Below, in pieces: positions 5,969-13,868 of a DNA stretch of 22,683 bases. The translations under genes and the position numbers were made by a program. This DNA is from Erysipelotrichaceae bacterium UBA4808 (GTDB lineage Bacteria > Bacillota_I > Bacilli_A > Erysipelotrichales > Erysipelotrichaceae). Position 1 is the stretch's first letter. Each line of letters begins with the position of its first letter. Location: assembly GCA_002402585.1 (NCBI GenBank), contig DHGC01000009.1:1-22683 (forward strand). The letters run 5' to 3'. The notes beneath the pieces were generated by a model, which saw only the letters and a program-made list of their open reading frames with translations, was not told where the DNA came from and made no database searches.

Positions 5969-6124
5969 TTATTTTTTGAATGTGATCATATCCAAAAAAG
6001 CACCGACCATGACACCCACTGCTACACCAAATGCCAAACGATCGATGGCTGCTCCAACGGCTGCTCCAATCACCAAACCAATCGGCATGAATGGAAACTT
6101 TCCACGTCTTCTATTTTTTGTCAT
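5969..6124 (-). CDS. Small glycine-zipper membrane protein, 51 aa
   Basis: A short open frame begins with ATG 7 nt after GAGG and ends in TAA. It encodes a basic N-terminus (MTKNRRRGKF) followed by one long hydrophobic stretch rich in spaced small residues (GLVIGAAVGAAIDRL and GVAVGVMVGAFLD), the pattern of glycine-zipper family membrane proteins found as short hypotheticals in many Bacillota. The GxxxG spacing suggests helix packing or oligomerisation. It sits between the terminator of the 6-phospho-beta-glucosidase gene and the CarD promoter; no clear promoter of its own is visible. The remaining bases of 5881-6194 hold no other gene that I can support. Confidence 0.72.
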   Translation of the reverse strand: MTKNRRRGKFPFMPIGLVIGAAVGAAIDRLAFGVAVGVMVGAFLDMITFKK

Positions 6125-6163
6125 TCTCGCACCTCACAATTTCAACTCATCAACAACCCTATG

Positions 6164-6189
6164 AAAACACCACGCCGAGGCATGGTGCT
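6164..6189 (-). terminator. Terminator of the 6-phospho-beta-glucosidase gene
   Basis: On the minus strand AGCACCATGC and GCGTGGTGTT pair over 10 bp (G-U pairs included) around CUCG, then run into TTTT. The T-tract is short, so some read-through into the 51-aa gene is possible. Confidence 0.7.
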
Positions 6190-6194
6190 ATATT

Positions 6195-7616
6195 CTAATC
6201 TAATTCAGTGCCATTCGAAGCGATGACACGTTTGTACCAATAAAATGATTTCTTACGACTACGCTTAGCATCGCCGTTGCCTTGATCATCTTTATTAACG
6301 TAAATGAAGCCATAACGTTTTTTCATCTCACCCGTTGATGCACTGACCAAATCAATCGGTCCCCACATGGTATAACCCATGAGTTCAACACCATCCAAGT
6401 CAACCGCATTGACCATTTCACGAATGTGTTCACGCATGTAATCGATGCGATAATCATCGTTGATAGATCCATCTGCTTCCGGTATATCCACAGCGCCTAA
6501 CCCATTCTCTACGATGAACAATGGTTTTTGGTAACGATCCCAGATTTCATTCATGGTGATACGCAAACCGAGAGGATCAATTTGCCAACCCCATTCCGAA
6601 GATTTCAAATATGGATTCTTAACCGAACCAAAAATATTCGCAGAAGTCTTTTCCATTTCAACCGCTTGCGCTACTCGTGACGTGTAATAACTGAATGAGA
6701 CATAATCGACAGTGTTTGCTTTTAAGATCGCCGCATCACCTTCTTCCATCTTGACCTTGATGCCATCTCGTTCCCATTGTTTAACAATGTAATTCGGATA
6801 AGCACCACGACTTTGAACATCGATGAAGAAATAGCTGTCATGCGCACGTTTCATGGCTTCCAAAGCATCTTCTGGATTGCAGGAATACGGATACGTTACA
6901 CCGGCCGCAAGCATACAACCGATTTGATTCTTAGGATTGATTTCATGGGCAACTTTGGTAACCAAAGCCGATGCGACCAGAATATGATGGGCTGCTTGGA
7001 ACTGAACTTCCAGTTCGTTATCCCCTTCTTTAAACGCTACACCTGCTCCCATGAAAGGCAGATGCATTAAGACGTTGATTTCATTGAAAGTCATCCAAAT
7101 ATGAACTTTCTCTTTAAAACGATTGAATAAAGTCGTCGCATATTTGACATAAAGATCAATCATTTCACGACTACGCCATGAGCCATACTTTTCAACCAAT
7201 GCTAATGGACAATCAAAGTGATCAATTGTCACACAGGGTTCAATACCATACTTCAAAAGCTCATCAAAGACCGCATCATAGAATGCTAAACCTCTTTCAT
7301 TGGGTTCATTTTCTTCCCCTGTTGGGTAGATACGAGACCATGCGATGGACATGCGGAAGGCTTTGAAACCCATTTCCGCCATCAATGCGATATCTTCTTT
7401 ATAGGTATGATAAAAATCAATCGCTTCATGGCTTGGATAACCGGCTGGATCATTCGGTACTAAGGACACATCGTGACCTGACATCACCGTAAAACGACGT
7501 TTCCCATAGGGAATCACATCCACATTGGATAAACCTTTACCGTCTTCTAAATAAGCCCCTTCAATTTGGTTCGCAGCTGTCGCTCCGCCCCATAGAAAAT
7601 CTTTTCTTAGTGGCAT
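6195..7616 (-). CDS. 6-phospho-beta-glucosidase, glycoside hydrolase family 1
   Basis: The 473-aa length and motifs are those of GH1 6-phospho-beta-glucosidases (BglA/AscB/ArbB type). The N-terminus FLWGGATAANQIEGA is diagnostic; the acid/base Glu179 is in TFNE and the nucleophile Glu370 in IVENG. The loop STGEMKKRYGFIYV (427-440) carries the Ser/Lys/Tyr set that binds the 6-phosphate. The enzyme would hydrolyse PTS-imported aryl-beta-glucosides or cellobiose phosphate in the cytoplasm. No PTS gene or BglG/LicR regulator is adjacent, so the transporter must be encoded elsewhere. AGGAG stands 6 nt before the ATG. The gene has its own promoter inside the end of tex. Confidence 0.95.
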   Translation of the reverse strand: MPLRKDFLWGGATAANQIEGAYLEDGKGLSNVDVIPYGKRRFTVMSGHDVSLVPNDPAGYPSHEAIDFYHTYKEDIALMAEMGFKAFRMSIAWSRIYPTGEENEPNERGLAFYDAVFDELLKYGIEPCVTIDHFDCPLALVEKYGSWRSREMIDLYVKYATTLFNRFKEKVHIWMTFNEINVLMHLPFMGAGVAFKEGDNELEVQFQAAHHILVASALVTKVAHEINPKNQIGCMLAAGVTYPYSCNPEDALEAMKRAHDSYFFIDVQSRGAYPNYIVKQWERDGIKVKMEEGDAAILKANTVDYVSFSYYTSRVAQAVEMEKTSANIFGSVKNPYLKSSEWGWQIDPLGLRITMNEIWDRYQKPLFIVENGLGAVDIPEADGSINDDYRIDYMREHIREMVNAVDLDGVELMGYTMWGPIDLVSASTGEMKKRYGFIYVNKDDQGNGDAKRSRKKSFYWYKRVIASNGTELD

Positions 7617-7638
7617 ACATTGCTCCTTTTCTACTTCT

Positions 7639-7667
7639 ATTGTAATGATAATTCAAACAGATATCAA
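7639..7667 (-). promoter_or_regulatory. Promoter of the 6-phospho-beta-glucosidase gene
   Basis: Minus-strand TTGATA (7667-7662), 17 bp, TACAAT (7644-7639): one mismatch from consensus in each box. The -35 includes the tex stop codon. The predicted leader is about 16 nt. I see no catabolite-response element. Confidence 0.72.
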
Positions 7668-9805
7668 ACCGATTCCAACATGCTCAGCGCAACTTTATTA
7701 CGCTCAAGATCCACGTCAATGACCGTAACAGAAACGATGTCACCCACCGCAACGCGTTCATAAGGTGATTGGATCCGCTCTTTGCTCAGTTTTGAAATAT
7801 GAACCAGACCATCATTCTTTAAACCGATGTCGACAAACGCCCCAAAATCCGTCACGTTGCGGACTGTACCTTCTAGACGCATGCCAAGTTTCAAATCTTC
7901 AATCTTCACCACATCTTTATGCAACAAAGGACCATCAAAGCGATCACGATAGTCTCTGAAAGGATTCGCCAGTACGTGAAGAATATCTTGAACGGTATAC
8001 ACATCCGAATTCAATCGATTTGCCAAACCTTGGACATCCGCCCCAACTAAAGCAAGCATGTTATCATCCTGCAACGATTTGATACCCAGTTCTTTCATGA
8101 TTGAGCGCGTTAATGCGTAACTTTCAGGATGGATGGCTGTCGCATCCAATTCATCCAAAGCCTTTGGAATACGCAAGAAACCTGCCGCCTGTGTGTAGGC
8201 TTTCGCACCCAAACCTTTGATCTTAGCGAGTTCCTTACGACTTTTAAACAAGCCATTTTCATTTCGATATTCAACTAAGGATTTGGCCACATTCTTATTC
8301 AAACCAGCGATATGCTTCAATAACGCTTCACTGGCAGTATTCACATCCGCACCGATGCGATTTACGGTTTTAACAACCGCAAAGTCCAAGCGTTCTTGAA
8401 GACGAGCTGGAGCCAAATCATGTTGGTACTGTCCGACGCCGATGGACTTGGGATCAATTTTAATCAATTCGGATAAGGGATCCAATAAACGGCGTGCGAT
8501 GGACACAGCGGAGCGTTCTTCCACATGTAAATCGGGAAATTCTTCGCGAGCTAAGTCTCCCGCACTATACACCGATGCCCCTGCTTCTGAAACAATCGCA
8601 TAGCGTGCATCAATGTCTGCTTCCGTTTTCAAGATGTCCGCAATAAACATCTCAGATTCACGACTGGCTGTTCCATTCCCAATGGCAATGAGATTTATCT
8701 TATACTTCTTCATGAGCTCGATTGTTTTCGAACGAGCTTCTTTGGTTTTATTAACAGGAGGATGAGGATAGATCAAATCAATGTGTAAAAGTTTACCGGT
8801 TTGATCAATGATCGCCAACTTGCAACCGGTACGATACGCTGGATCCAAGCCCAAGATCACTGCATCTTTCATGGGAGCTTGAAGCAATAGACTCTCAAGA
8901 TTTGCCGAAAAGACATCAATGGATTTTTCCTGTGCCATATCACTTAAACTTGCTCGGAGCTCACGTTCCAATGAAGGATAAACCAGACGCTTCAAGCCAT
9001 CACGGATTGCTTCATCGATCAGAGGATTGACGAAACAGTCTTGGTGATGTGTCATTTGATTGAATTGGAAACGCGCGAAACGTTCACGATTATAGTCCAT
9101 CGACACATCCAGAATCTTCTCGCGTTCACCGCGATTGATCGCCATGATGCGATGCGGTGCCAAGGTTGAACAACGTTCGTTGTAGTCATAGTAAACACGA
9201 TAGGTCTTCAATTCGTCCACCGCATTCTTCTTCAGTTTGACCATGATTTTTGCTTCACTTATCATCATGTCACGTATGAGCTTCCGTAATTTTGCATCAT
9301 CACTTACTTTCTCTGCGATGATGTCTTTCGCTCCTTGAATGGCTTCTTCAGTGCTTGTGACTTGATCATTCAAATACGCTTTAGCTTCCGCTTCTATCGA
9401 ACCTTTGCGAGGCAGACTCAAGATCCAATCCGCGAAGGGTTGTAGCCCTTTCGCAACCGCATCGGTAGCCCGCGTCTTACGTTTCTGTTGATAAGGACGA
9501 TAGATGTCTTCAACCAAAGCCAAAGTCTCACATGCATCGATCTGATTGATCAAGGTCTCTGTGAGCTTGCCTTGCGTCTCGATCAAACGTTTGACATCTT
9601 CCTTACGTTTCAATAAGTTCTTCTGATATTGATAGTGCTCATCAATGAAACGAATCTGTTCTTCATCCAAGTCTTTCGTGACTTCTTTACGATACCGTGC
9701 AATAAAAGGAATCGTATTTCCCTCAGCCAACAAATCCAGTGTGTTCTTGACCTGTGCATATGAAATATTCAAGCTCTTCGCAATCGGTGCTATTAATTTT
9801 TCCAT
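7664..9805 (-). CDS. tex: Tex-family transcription accessory / RNA-binding protein
   Basis: The 713-aa protein has the complete Tex domain order: an N-terminal helical region, a YqgF/RNase H-like domain beginning at VILGLDPAYRTGCKLAIID (316-334), paired helix-hairpin-helix motifs around 485-545 (KSRKELAKIKGLGAKAYTQAAGFLRI), and a C-terminal S1 RNA-binding domain (GMRLEGTVRNVTDFGAFVDIG, from 641). Tex binds nucleic acid in the cytoplasm and influences transcription and stress tolerance in several bacteria; its exact role in Bacillota is unsettled. The ATG has AGAGG about 6 nt upstream. It is transcribed alone or with read-through from neighbours; unusual inverted repeats stand upstream (9836-9867). 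Confidence 0.96.
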   Translation of the reverse strand: MEKLIAPIAKSLNISYAQVKNTLDLLAEGNTIPFIARYRKEVTKDLDEEQIRFIDEHYQYQKNLLKRKEDVKRLIETQGKLTETLINQIDACETLALVEDIYRPYQQKRKTRATDAVAKGLQPFADWILSLPRKGSIEAEAKAYLNDQVTSTEEAIQGAKDIIAEKVSDDAKLRKLIRDMMISEAKIMVKLKKNAVDELKTYRVYYDYNERCSTLAPHRIMAINRGEREKILDVSMDYNRERFARFQFNQMTHHQDCFVNPLIDEAIRDGLKRLVYPSLERELRASLSDMAQEKSIDVFSANLESLLLQAPMKDAVILGLDPAYRTGCKLAIIDQTGKLLHIDLIYPHPPVNKTKEARSKTIELMKKYKINLIAIGNGTASRESEMFIADILKTEADIDARYAIVSEAGASVYSAGDLAREEFPDLHVEERSAVSIARRLLDPLSELIKIDPKSIGVGQYQHDLAPARLQERLDFAVVKTVNRIGADVNTASEALLKHIAGLNKNVAKSLVEYRNENGLFKSRKELAKIKGLGAKAYTQAAGFLRIPKALDELDATAIHPESYALTRSIMKELGIKSLQDDNMLALVGADVQGLANRLNSDVYTVQDILHVLANPFRDYRDRFDGPLLHKDVVKIEDLKLGMRLEGTVRNVTDFGAFVDIGLKNDGLVHISKLSKERIQSPYERVAVGDIVSVTVIDVDLERNKVALSMLESV

Positions 9806-9835
9806 TTCAACCTCTTTATTCCATTCCTTCTAGCT

Positions 9836-9867
9836 TGTAAAGCGTATACGATTTACAGGTGTAAATC
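9836..9867. promoter_or_regulatory. Overlapping dyads of TGTAAA half-sites upstream of tex
   Basis: Three half-sites alternate in orientation: TGTAAA (9836-9841), TTTACA (9852-9857), TGTAAA (9860-9865). The first two form a 22-bp palindrome centred on GTATAC with only one mismatched pair of positions; the last two form GATTTACA-N2-TGTAAATC with 8-bp arms. The second contains TACANNTGTA, the consensus of CopY-type (and related BlaI-family) operators. I infer a repressor site controlling tex. No convincing tex -35/-10 pair was found. Confidence 0.5.
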
Positions 9868-9880
9868 AAGTCATCGTTGG

Positions 9881-9904
9881 AAAAGAAAAAGCTCATGCGA
9901 GCTT
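9881..9904 (-). terminator. Terminator of the cellulose-synthase-like gene
   Basis: AAGCTC and GAGCTT pair over 6 bp around a 4-nt loop and, on the minus strand, are followed by TTTCTTTT. The stem starts inside the stop codon region. Confidence 0.65.
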
Positions 9905-12162
9905 CATTCATGATCCAAATAGTAATCTTCCGTTGTTCTGGGTCGTAACAGATTCAACAGTTGAATCTCTTGCTCAGCACTCAAACTTTGCACACGGTAG
10001 TAGTAAACCGGATGGTAACTTTGATAATGCCGCATCGATTCTACACGATCATATTTAAAGTTTGGTTTAAACTCTAAATCAAGATTTAAAACAAAGGAAT
10101 CAAGCGGTATCACTCTTCGCGGTTTCAGTGTTAGATAAACGAAATCAAAATCAATGGCATCGATCAGCGAACTTTGCCCATCGACAAGGATTGGAAGTTC
10201 ACGATTGATCAAAAATTGATGGTGTAGTCGCGTATCCACGCTCGATTGTCCTTTATGACCCCGTAAAATTTTAACGATGTTTTGCCAAATGGTGGAAGAG
10301 CGTTGGCTTCGTGCAACGGGTGGAATGCGGTCGTAGAGAATTTGAAGATAGGCACGATAATCGGGGCCATCCGTCTCATCAATCTTGAAGGCACTGACAA
10401 ACTTATCTTGAACCTTGAAAGATCGTGTAATCCTGGCATTCAAGCTTGTTTCATAGTGATTCAATTTGATTTGAATGAGAAAACTTCGATTGGATTCAAA
10501 GAAACTGGGTTGATCCAAGAGAATCGAAAAACCATACTCTGAACAATCGAGTGTCTGTGTCGTGACGCAGATTCGATCTTTCGTGACCCGTACTGGGAGT
10601 AGGAGTCGAAAACGTTCCGCCTGACGAAAAATAGGTCGCTCAATCGCATAGACAAGCGTGACACTCAAAATATAGACATTAAACAGCAACCAGTAGATGT
10701 TTACGGCGTAGATGTAGAGATCTTCACCTTTTAAATACAACAGCAATAAACGTCCAAGGGACATGAGCCCCAGAACCAAAAACACGATTTGCGTTCGAAC
10801 CAAACGGAAACGGTGATTGAAACGAAGTCGCGTAATCGCTTCTTTCGGAGTCACTTTGAATTTTGAAAGTTTGAAACCGAAGATTTCCTTCAGTAAATTG
10901 AGTGCAATCTGGGGTGCCAAGATCGTTTCATAGATGTTGCTCCAAGTCGCATCACGGATTCCCTCTGAGAAATAGCGGAAAGTATAGTGATTGACAAGAA
11001 ACATCGGCAACCAAAAGACGAGCACCTGTATCAGTGCCGCATCGAGGATCTTGATGTTGAATAGTACAAACAGGATGGGACTGATCAAATAAATGATGCG
11101 TCTGAAACCAAAGAACCAATACGACAAGGAACTAAAGTACAAGATCTTCTGGGTCCAATTCAAGCCTTGTTTAAAAAACGGATTATCTTTACGTAAGGTT
11201 TGAATGACACCATTGCCCCAACGGATTCTTTGATTGAATAGATCAATCATGGAATTCGGTGTCAATCCATTCGCAAGGGTTTCATTGAGATAAACACTGT
11301 GATATCCAGCTGCTTGCATTTTCATGCCAGTCGCAAAGTCTTCAGTGATGGTATCGGTTACGAAACCCCCGATTTCATTCAAGGCTCCACGTGATAGAAC
11401 CGTGTTGCTTCCAGCGTAGATGGTCGCGTTGTATTTCGAACGACCAACTTGAACCAAGCGAAAGAAAAGATCTTGTTCATTGGGCATTTCATCTTCCATG
11501 AAGAGATTGTATTGAAAGGTATCTGGATTATAGAAACTCTGCGGCGTTTGAACAAAGCCCATTTTAGAATCATTTATAAAAAATGGTACGGTACGTATTA
11601 AGAAATTACTACGCGGAATCATATCCGCATCCAAAGTCACAATCAAGGCTGAATGTGTCTGTTTTAAAGCATGATTCAGATTCCCAGCTTTCGCATGTGT
11701 GTTATCTGTTCGAGAGATGTGTTCAAACCCAAATTGATGGGCAAGCGCCGCAGCGGTCTCACGATGTCCATCATCGCATAAATAGATATGCAGCTTAGAT
11801 TTGTCGGGATATTCGAGATACGAACAAGCATTCAAGGTTTTGTAGAGAAGGTCGATGGGCTCATTGTATGTTGCGATGAAGATATCGACTTCTGGCCAAA
11901 CCTGATCATCCATAACTTCTGGTACATGAACCTTTTCATTTCCCCACAATGTAAAATAGAACACTGCATTTTCTAAAAAACCACTTAATTCTGCGAGTAG
12001 CAAGGCTGAGCTGAAAATCAGCGACAAAACGCCTGCGTCTTGAGGCAAGGTATATAAGCTGCGCCAAGCTAAATAGATGATGTTCGTGATCCAAAAGAAT
12101 ATGATTAAAAAATGACGTATGTGTATGTTGTTTGCTTTTGCTTGCTCATTATTCTTCTTCAT
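9904..12162 (-). CDS. BcsA-like processive GT2 glycosyltransferase with C-terminal PilZ domain
   Basis: A 752-aa membrane synthase of the cellulose-synthase type. After two N-terminal membrane segments, the GT2 domain shows ATYNEP (98-102), the UDP-binding DD (130-131), DAD (178-180), the catalytic-base TED (273-275) and QRIRW (311-315). Further membrane helices span about 340-505. A PilZ domain follows with both c-di-GMP motifs intact: RQAER (513-517, RxxxR) and DCSEYG (539-544, DxSxxG). About 110 residues beyond PilZ are unassigned. The product is a c-di-GMP-activated beta-glucan or related exopolysaccharide synthase; cellulose is not proven. No bcsB, bcsZ or GGDEF gene is adjacent. The frame opens at 12213, but GGGGGGA stands 6 nt before 12162 and the promoter overlaps the longer version, so 12162 is chosen. 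Confidence 0.92.
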   Translation of the reverse strand: MKKNNEQAKANNIHIRHFLIIFFWITNIIYLAWRSLYTLPQDAGVLSLIFSSALLLAELSGFLENAVFYFTLWGNEKVHVPEVMDDQVWPEVDIFIATYNEPIDLLYKTLNACSYLEYPDKSKLHIYLCDDGHRETAAALAHQFGFEHISRTDNTHAKAGNLNHALKQTHSALIVTLDADMIPRSNFLIRTVPFFINDSKMGFVQTPQSFYNPDTFQYNLFMEDEMPNEQDLFFRLVQVGRSKYNATIYAGSNTVLSRGALNEIGGFVTDTITEDFATGMKMQAAGYHSVYLNETLANGLTPNSMIDLFNQRIRWGNGVIQTLRKDNPFFKQGLNWTQKILYFSSLSYWFFGFRRIIYLISPILFVLFNIKILDAALIQVLVFWLPMFLVNHYTFRYFSEGIRDATWSNIYETILAPQIALNLLKEIFGFKLSKFKVTPKEAITRLRFNHRFRLVRTQIVFLVLGLMSLGRLLLLYLKGEDLYIYAVNIYWLLFNVYILSVTLVYAIERPIFRQAERFRLLLPVRVTKDRICVTTQTLDCSEYGFSILLDQPSFFESNRSFLIQIKLNHYETSLNARITRSFKVQDKFVSAFKIDETDGPDYRAYLQILYDRIPPVARSQRSSTIWQNIVKILRGHKGQSSVDTRLHHQFLINRELPILVDGQSSLIDAIDFDFVYLTLKPRRVIPLDSFVLNLDLEFKPNFKYDRVESMRHYQSYHPVYYYRVQSLSAEQEIQLLNLLRPRTTEDYYLDHE

Positions 12163-12184
12163 ATGGTTCCCCCCAATTGTGTCT

Positions 12185-12213
12185 ATGATATCGAATAACC
12201 AAGCACATTCCAA
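12185..12213 (-). promoter_or_regulatory. Promoter of the cellulose-synthase-like gene
   Basis: Minus-strand TTGGAA (12213-12208), 17 bp, TATCAT (12190-12185). The predicted leader of about 16 nt carries the GGGGGGA ribosome binding site. Confidence 0.6.
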
Positions 12214-12283
12214 TTATTTTCGCATCTTTGTGTGCATTTTGATGTCATATTGGTCAAGTCTTCAATTTATCGTGTAAAAGGCT

Positions 12284-12289
12284 TATACT
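12284..12289 (+). promoter_or_regulatory. -10 element of the 12326 gene
   Basis: TATACT lies 36 nt before the ATG. The -35 region (TTCAAT at 17 bp) is a poor match, so the promoter is only tentative. Confidence 0.4.
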
Positions 12290-12325
12290 CATGGTGATAA
12301 ATCAATCTTTGATTAAGGAGAAAAC

Positions 12326-12805
12326 ATGTCACCTACAGGACATCTCGCCCTTGGCTTTGCCTTAAAACCCTATGCATCCAAGATTCCGCTTCCCATTCTG
12401 TTGAGTGCTGCTTATGCCATCGATCTGCTCTATTTTGTCACGACTTTCTTAAAATTAGAGTCCTTCGAATTCAATCCTTGGACGCACAGTTTGGGAATGT
12501 CCTTATTATGGTCATTGTTCTTTGGAGCAATCTATTTTCTGTTTAATAAAGATAAAAAACAAGCCCTTATCATTGGCTTGTTGGTGTTCAGTCATTGGAT
12601 TTTGGACTTCATCGTTTGGGATAATCTTCCCCTCTTTTTCAATCCCTCTCAACGTTTGGGATTGGGGCTGTACACGAAGATTGGCTTCAACATAGCTTCG
12701 ATCCAACTCAATTCCGGAGCCATCATAGCCACCAGTCTTGAACTTGCCATGTTGGTCATTGGTATTGTGATCTATTTGCACCATCGTAAAAACACAAAAG
12801 CTTAA
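12326..12805 (+). CDS. Small integral membrane protein, DUF457/YdjM-like
   Basis: A 159-aa protein with about four membrane segments. The start MSPTGHLALGFAL, the central WTHSLGMSLLW and SHWILDFIVW recall the spaced His/Asp pattern (GH...THS...H.xLD) of the DUF457 / YdjM group, sometimes called membrane-bound metal-dependent hydrolases. The activity is unproven in that family. AAGGAG stands 6 nt before the ATG. It is divergent from the glycosyltransferase gene and convergent with the hydrolase gene, with which its stop codon overlaps (TTAA at 12802-12805), leaving no room for a terminator between them. Confidence 0.7.
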   Translation: MSPTGHLALGFALKPYASKIPLPILLSAAYAIDLLYFVTTFLKLESFEFNPWTHSLGMSLLWSLFFGAIYFLFNKDKKQALIIGLLVFSHWILDFIVWDNLPLFFNPSQRLGLGLYTKIGFNIASIQLNSGAIIATSLELAMLVIGIVIYLHHRKNTKA

Positions 12806-13752
12806 TGATCGGTTTCAACACGCTTAAGCAGTTTTAAAAGTTCCGCATTGAACGTCGCATCGGTCTCATGCACACAATGACCTTCGCCTTCAAATCGTAC
12901 AATCGCATCCACTCCAGCCACTTCATCAATCAATGCGATATTTTCAATCCCAACCCAAGTATCCTCTTCACCCCAAAAGAGATGCAGAGGTAAATCAACT
13001 TCTAGTTCATCGATCGTCACATTATCCGAAGTTTTGACAAACTCAAGCAAAGCTTGAATCGTTCCTTGGACTTGAAGGGGTTGAAGATAGCCCATTACGG
13101 CTTCCTTGGATGGTGTTTGATTGTAAGCACCCTCTAAAATGGAGCTGAAACGATCTTCATTAATGATGAGATAGCGTAAAGCGACTTTCAACCATTCGCC
13201 CAAGGGTGTATCAATCCACCATGTACTTCTTGAAGTATCTTGTATCACAGCCCCTGCGATCAGGTTCATGCTTAATGTAGACCCTGGTTTCTGATTGCTC
13301 ATCGCTAAAACCGTTGAGCCACCCATCGAGTGCCCAACAAGATGCCAAGCTTCATTTCCATAGTTTTCGTCCAATACATCCAACCATTCCCAAATGTATT
13401 CTGCTCGTTTGATTTGTGAATGATCCAAGCCTGTCTTCTTTGAACTGTAGCCAAATGCCGGCAGATCAACGGCCACTACCAGATACCCCCGTTCCGCAAA
13501 ATACGGTGCATTGTTGCGATAACTGAAACTGGACGCACCTAAACCATGAATCATGACGATCTTACCGATCATCTCAGCTTCGGGTTCATAGATTTGCGCA
13601 TGTAACTGAACCCCATCTTGGGTCGTGAAGAATGCCGAATTTGTATAAGGTTTTTCAGGGATGCGTTGATCAAAATCACATGGTATAAAATACGGCATGA
13701 CTAGGATTATGAGTATGCATATTAAAGCGATTTTAATTCCTTTTTTTAACAT
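12802..13752 (-). CDS. Membrane-anchored alpha/beta-fold hydrolase
   Basis: From the chosen start the protein has 316 aa: an N-terminal hydrophobic anchor (about 6-24) followed by an alpha/beta-hydrolase domain. The oxyanion segment MIHGLGASS begins at 67, the nucleophile elbow GHSMGG places Ser142, the acid is probably Asp264 (GEEDTW) and the base His292 (GEGH). It would act outside the membrane on an ester or similar substrate that I cannot name. The open frame begins at 13770, but that ATG is part of the TATAAT -10 box, while AGGAG stands 5 nt before 13752; the shorter start is therefore preferred. Confidence 0.88.
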   Translation of the reverse strand: MLKKGIKIALICILIILVMPYFIPCDFDQRIPEKPYTNSAFFTTQDGVQLHAQIYEPEAEMIGKIVMIHGLGASSFSYRNNAPYFAERGYLVVAVDLPAFGYSSKKTGLDHSQIKRAEYIWEWLDVLDENYGNEAWHLVGHSMGGSTVLAMSNQKPGSTLSMNLIAGAVIQDTSRSTWWIDTPLGEWLKVALRYLIINEDRFSSILEGAYNQTPSKEAVMGYLQPLQVQGTIQALLEFVKTSDNVTIDELEVDLPLHLFWGEEDTWVGIENIALIDEVAGVDAIVRFEGEGHCVHETDATFNAELLKLLKRVETDH

Positions 13753-13768
13753 AACGACTCCTGACTCC

Positions 13769-13774
13769 ATTATA
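13769..13774 (-). promoter_or_regulatory. -10 element of the alpha/beta hydrolase gene
   Basis: A perfect TATAAT on the minus strand. Transcription should start near 13762, at the ribosome binding site itself, giving a leader of about 10 nt. The -35 is not recognisable. Confidence 0.5.
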
Positions 13775-13836
13775 GCGACTGAATCAATGCGCTGCCACTC
13801 AGTTACTTGGAATTTTGGTGATTGGTGTCGATGCCG

Positions 13837-13842
13837 TATAAT
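13837..13842 (+). promoter_or_regulatory. -10 element of the PHP phosphatase gene
   Basis: A perfect TATAAT 26 nt before the ATG, with only weak -35 candidates (TTTGGT at 17 bp). The predicted leader is about 20 nt. Confidence 0.5.
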
Positions 13843-13868
13843 GATTTATAAATAGGTTAGGAGCCACT

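Noticed and set aside
5976..6164. 62-aa plus-strand open frame between the CarD and glucosidase genes
   Set aside because: No ribosome binding site; low-complexity Pro/Thr/Ala composition arises from the antisense of the glycine-zipper gene on the minus strand.
12802..12805. Overlapping convergent stop codons as a regulatory device
   Set aside because: TTAA shared by two stops is common in compact genomes and nothing else at the site points to function.
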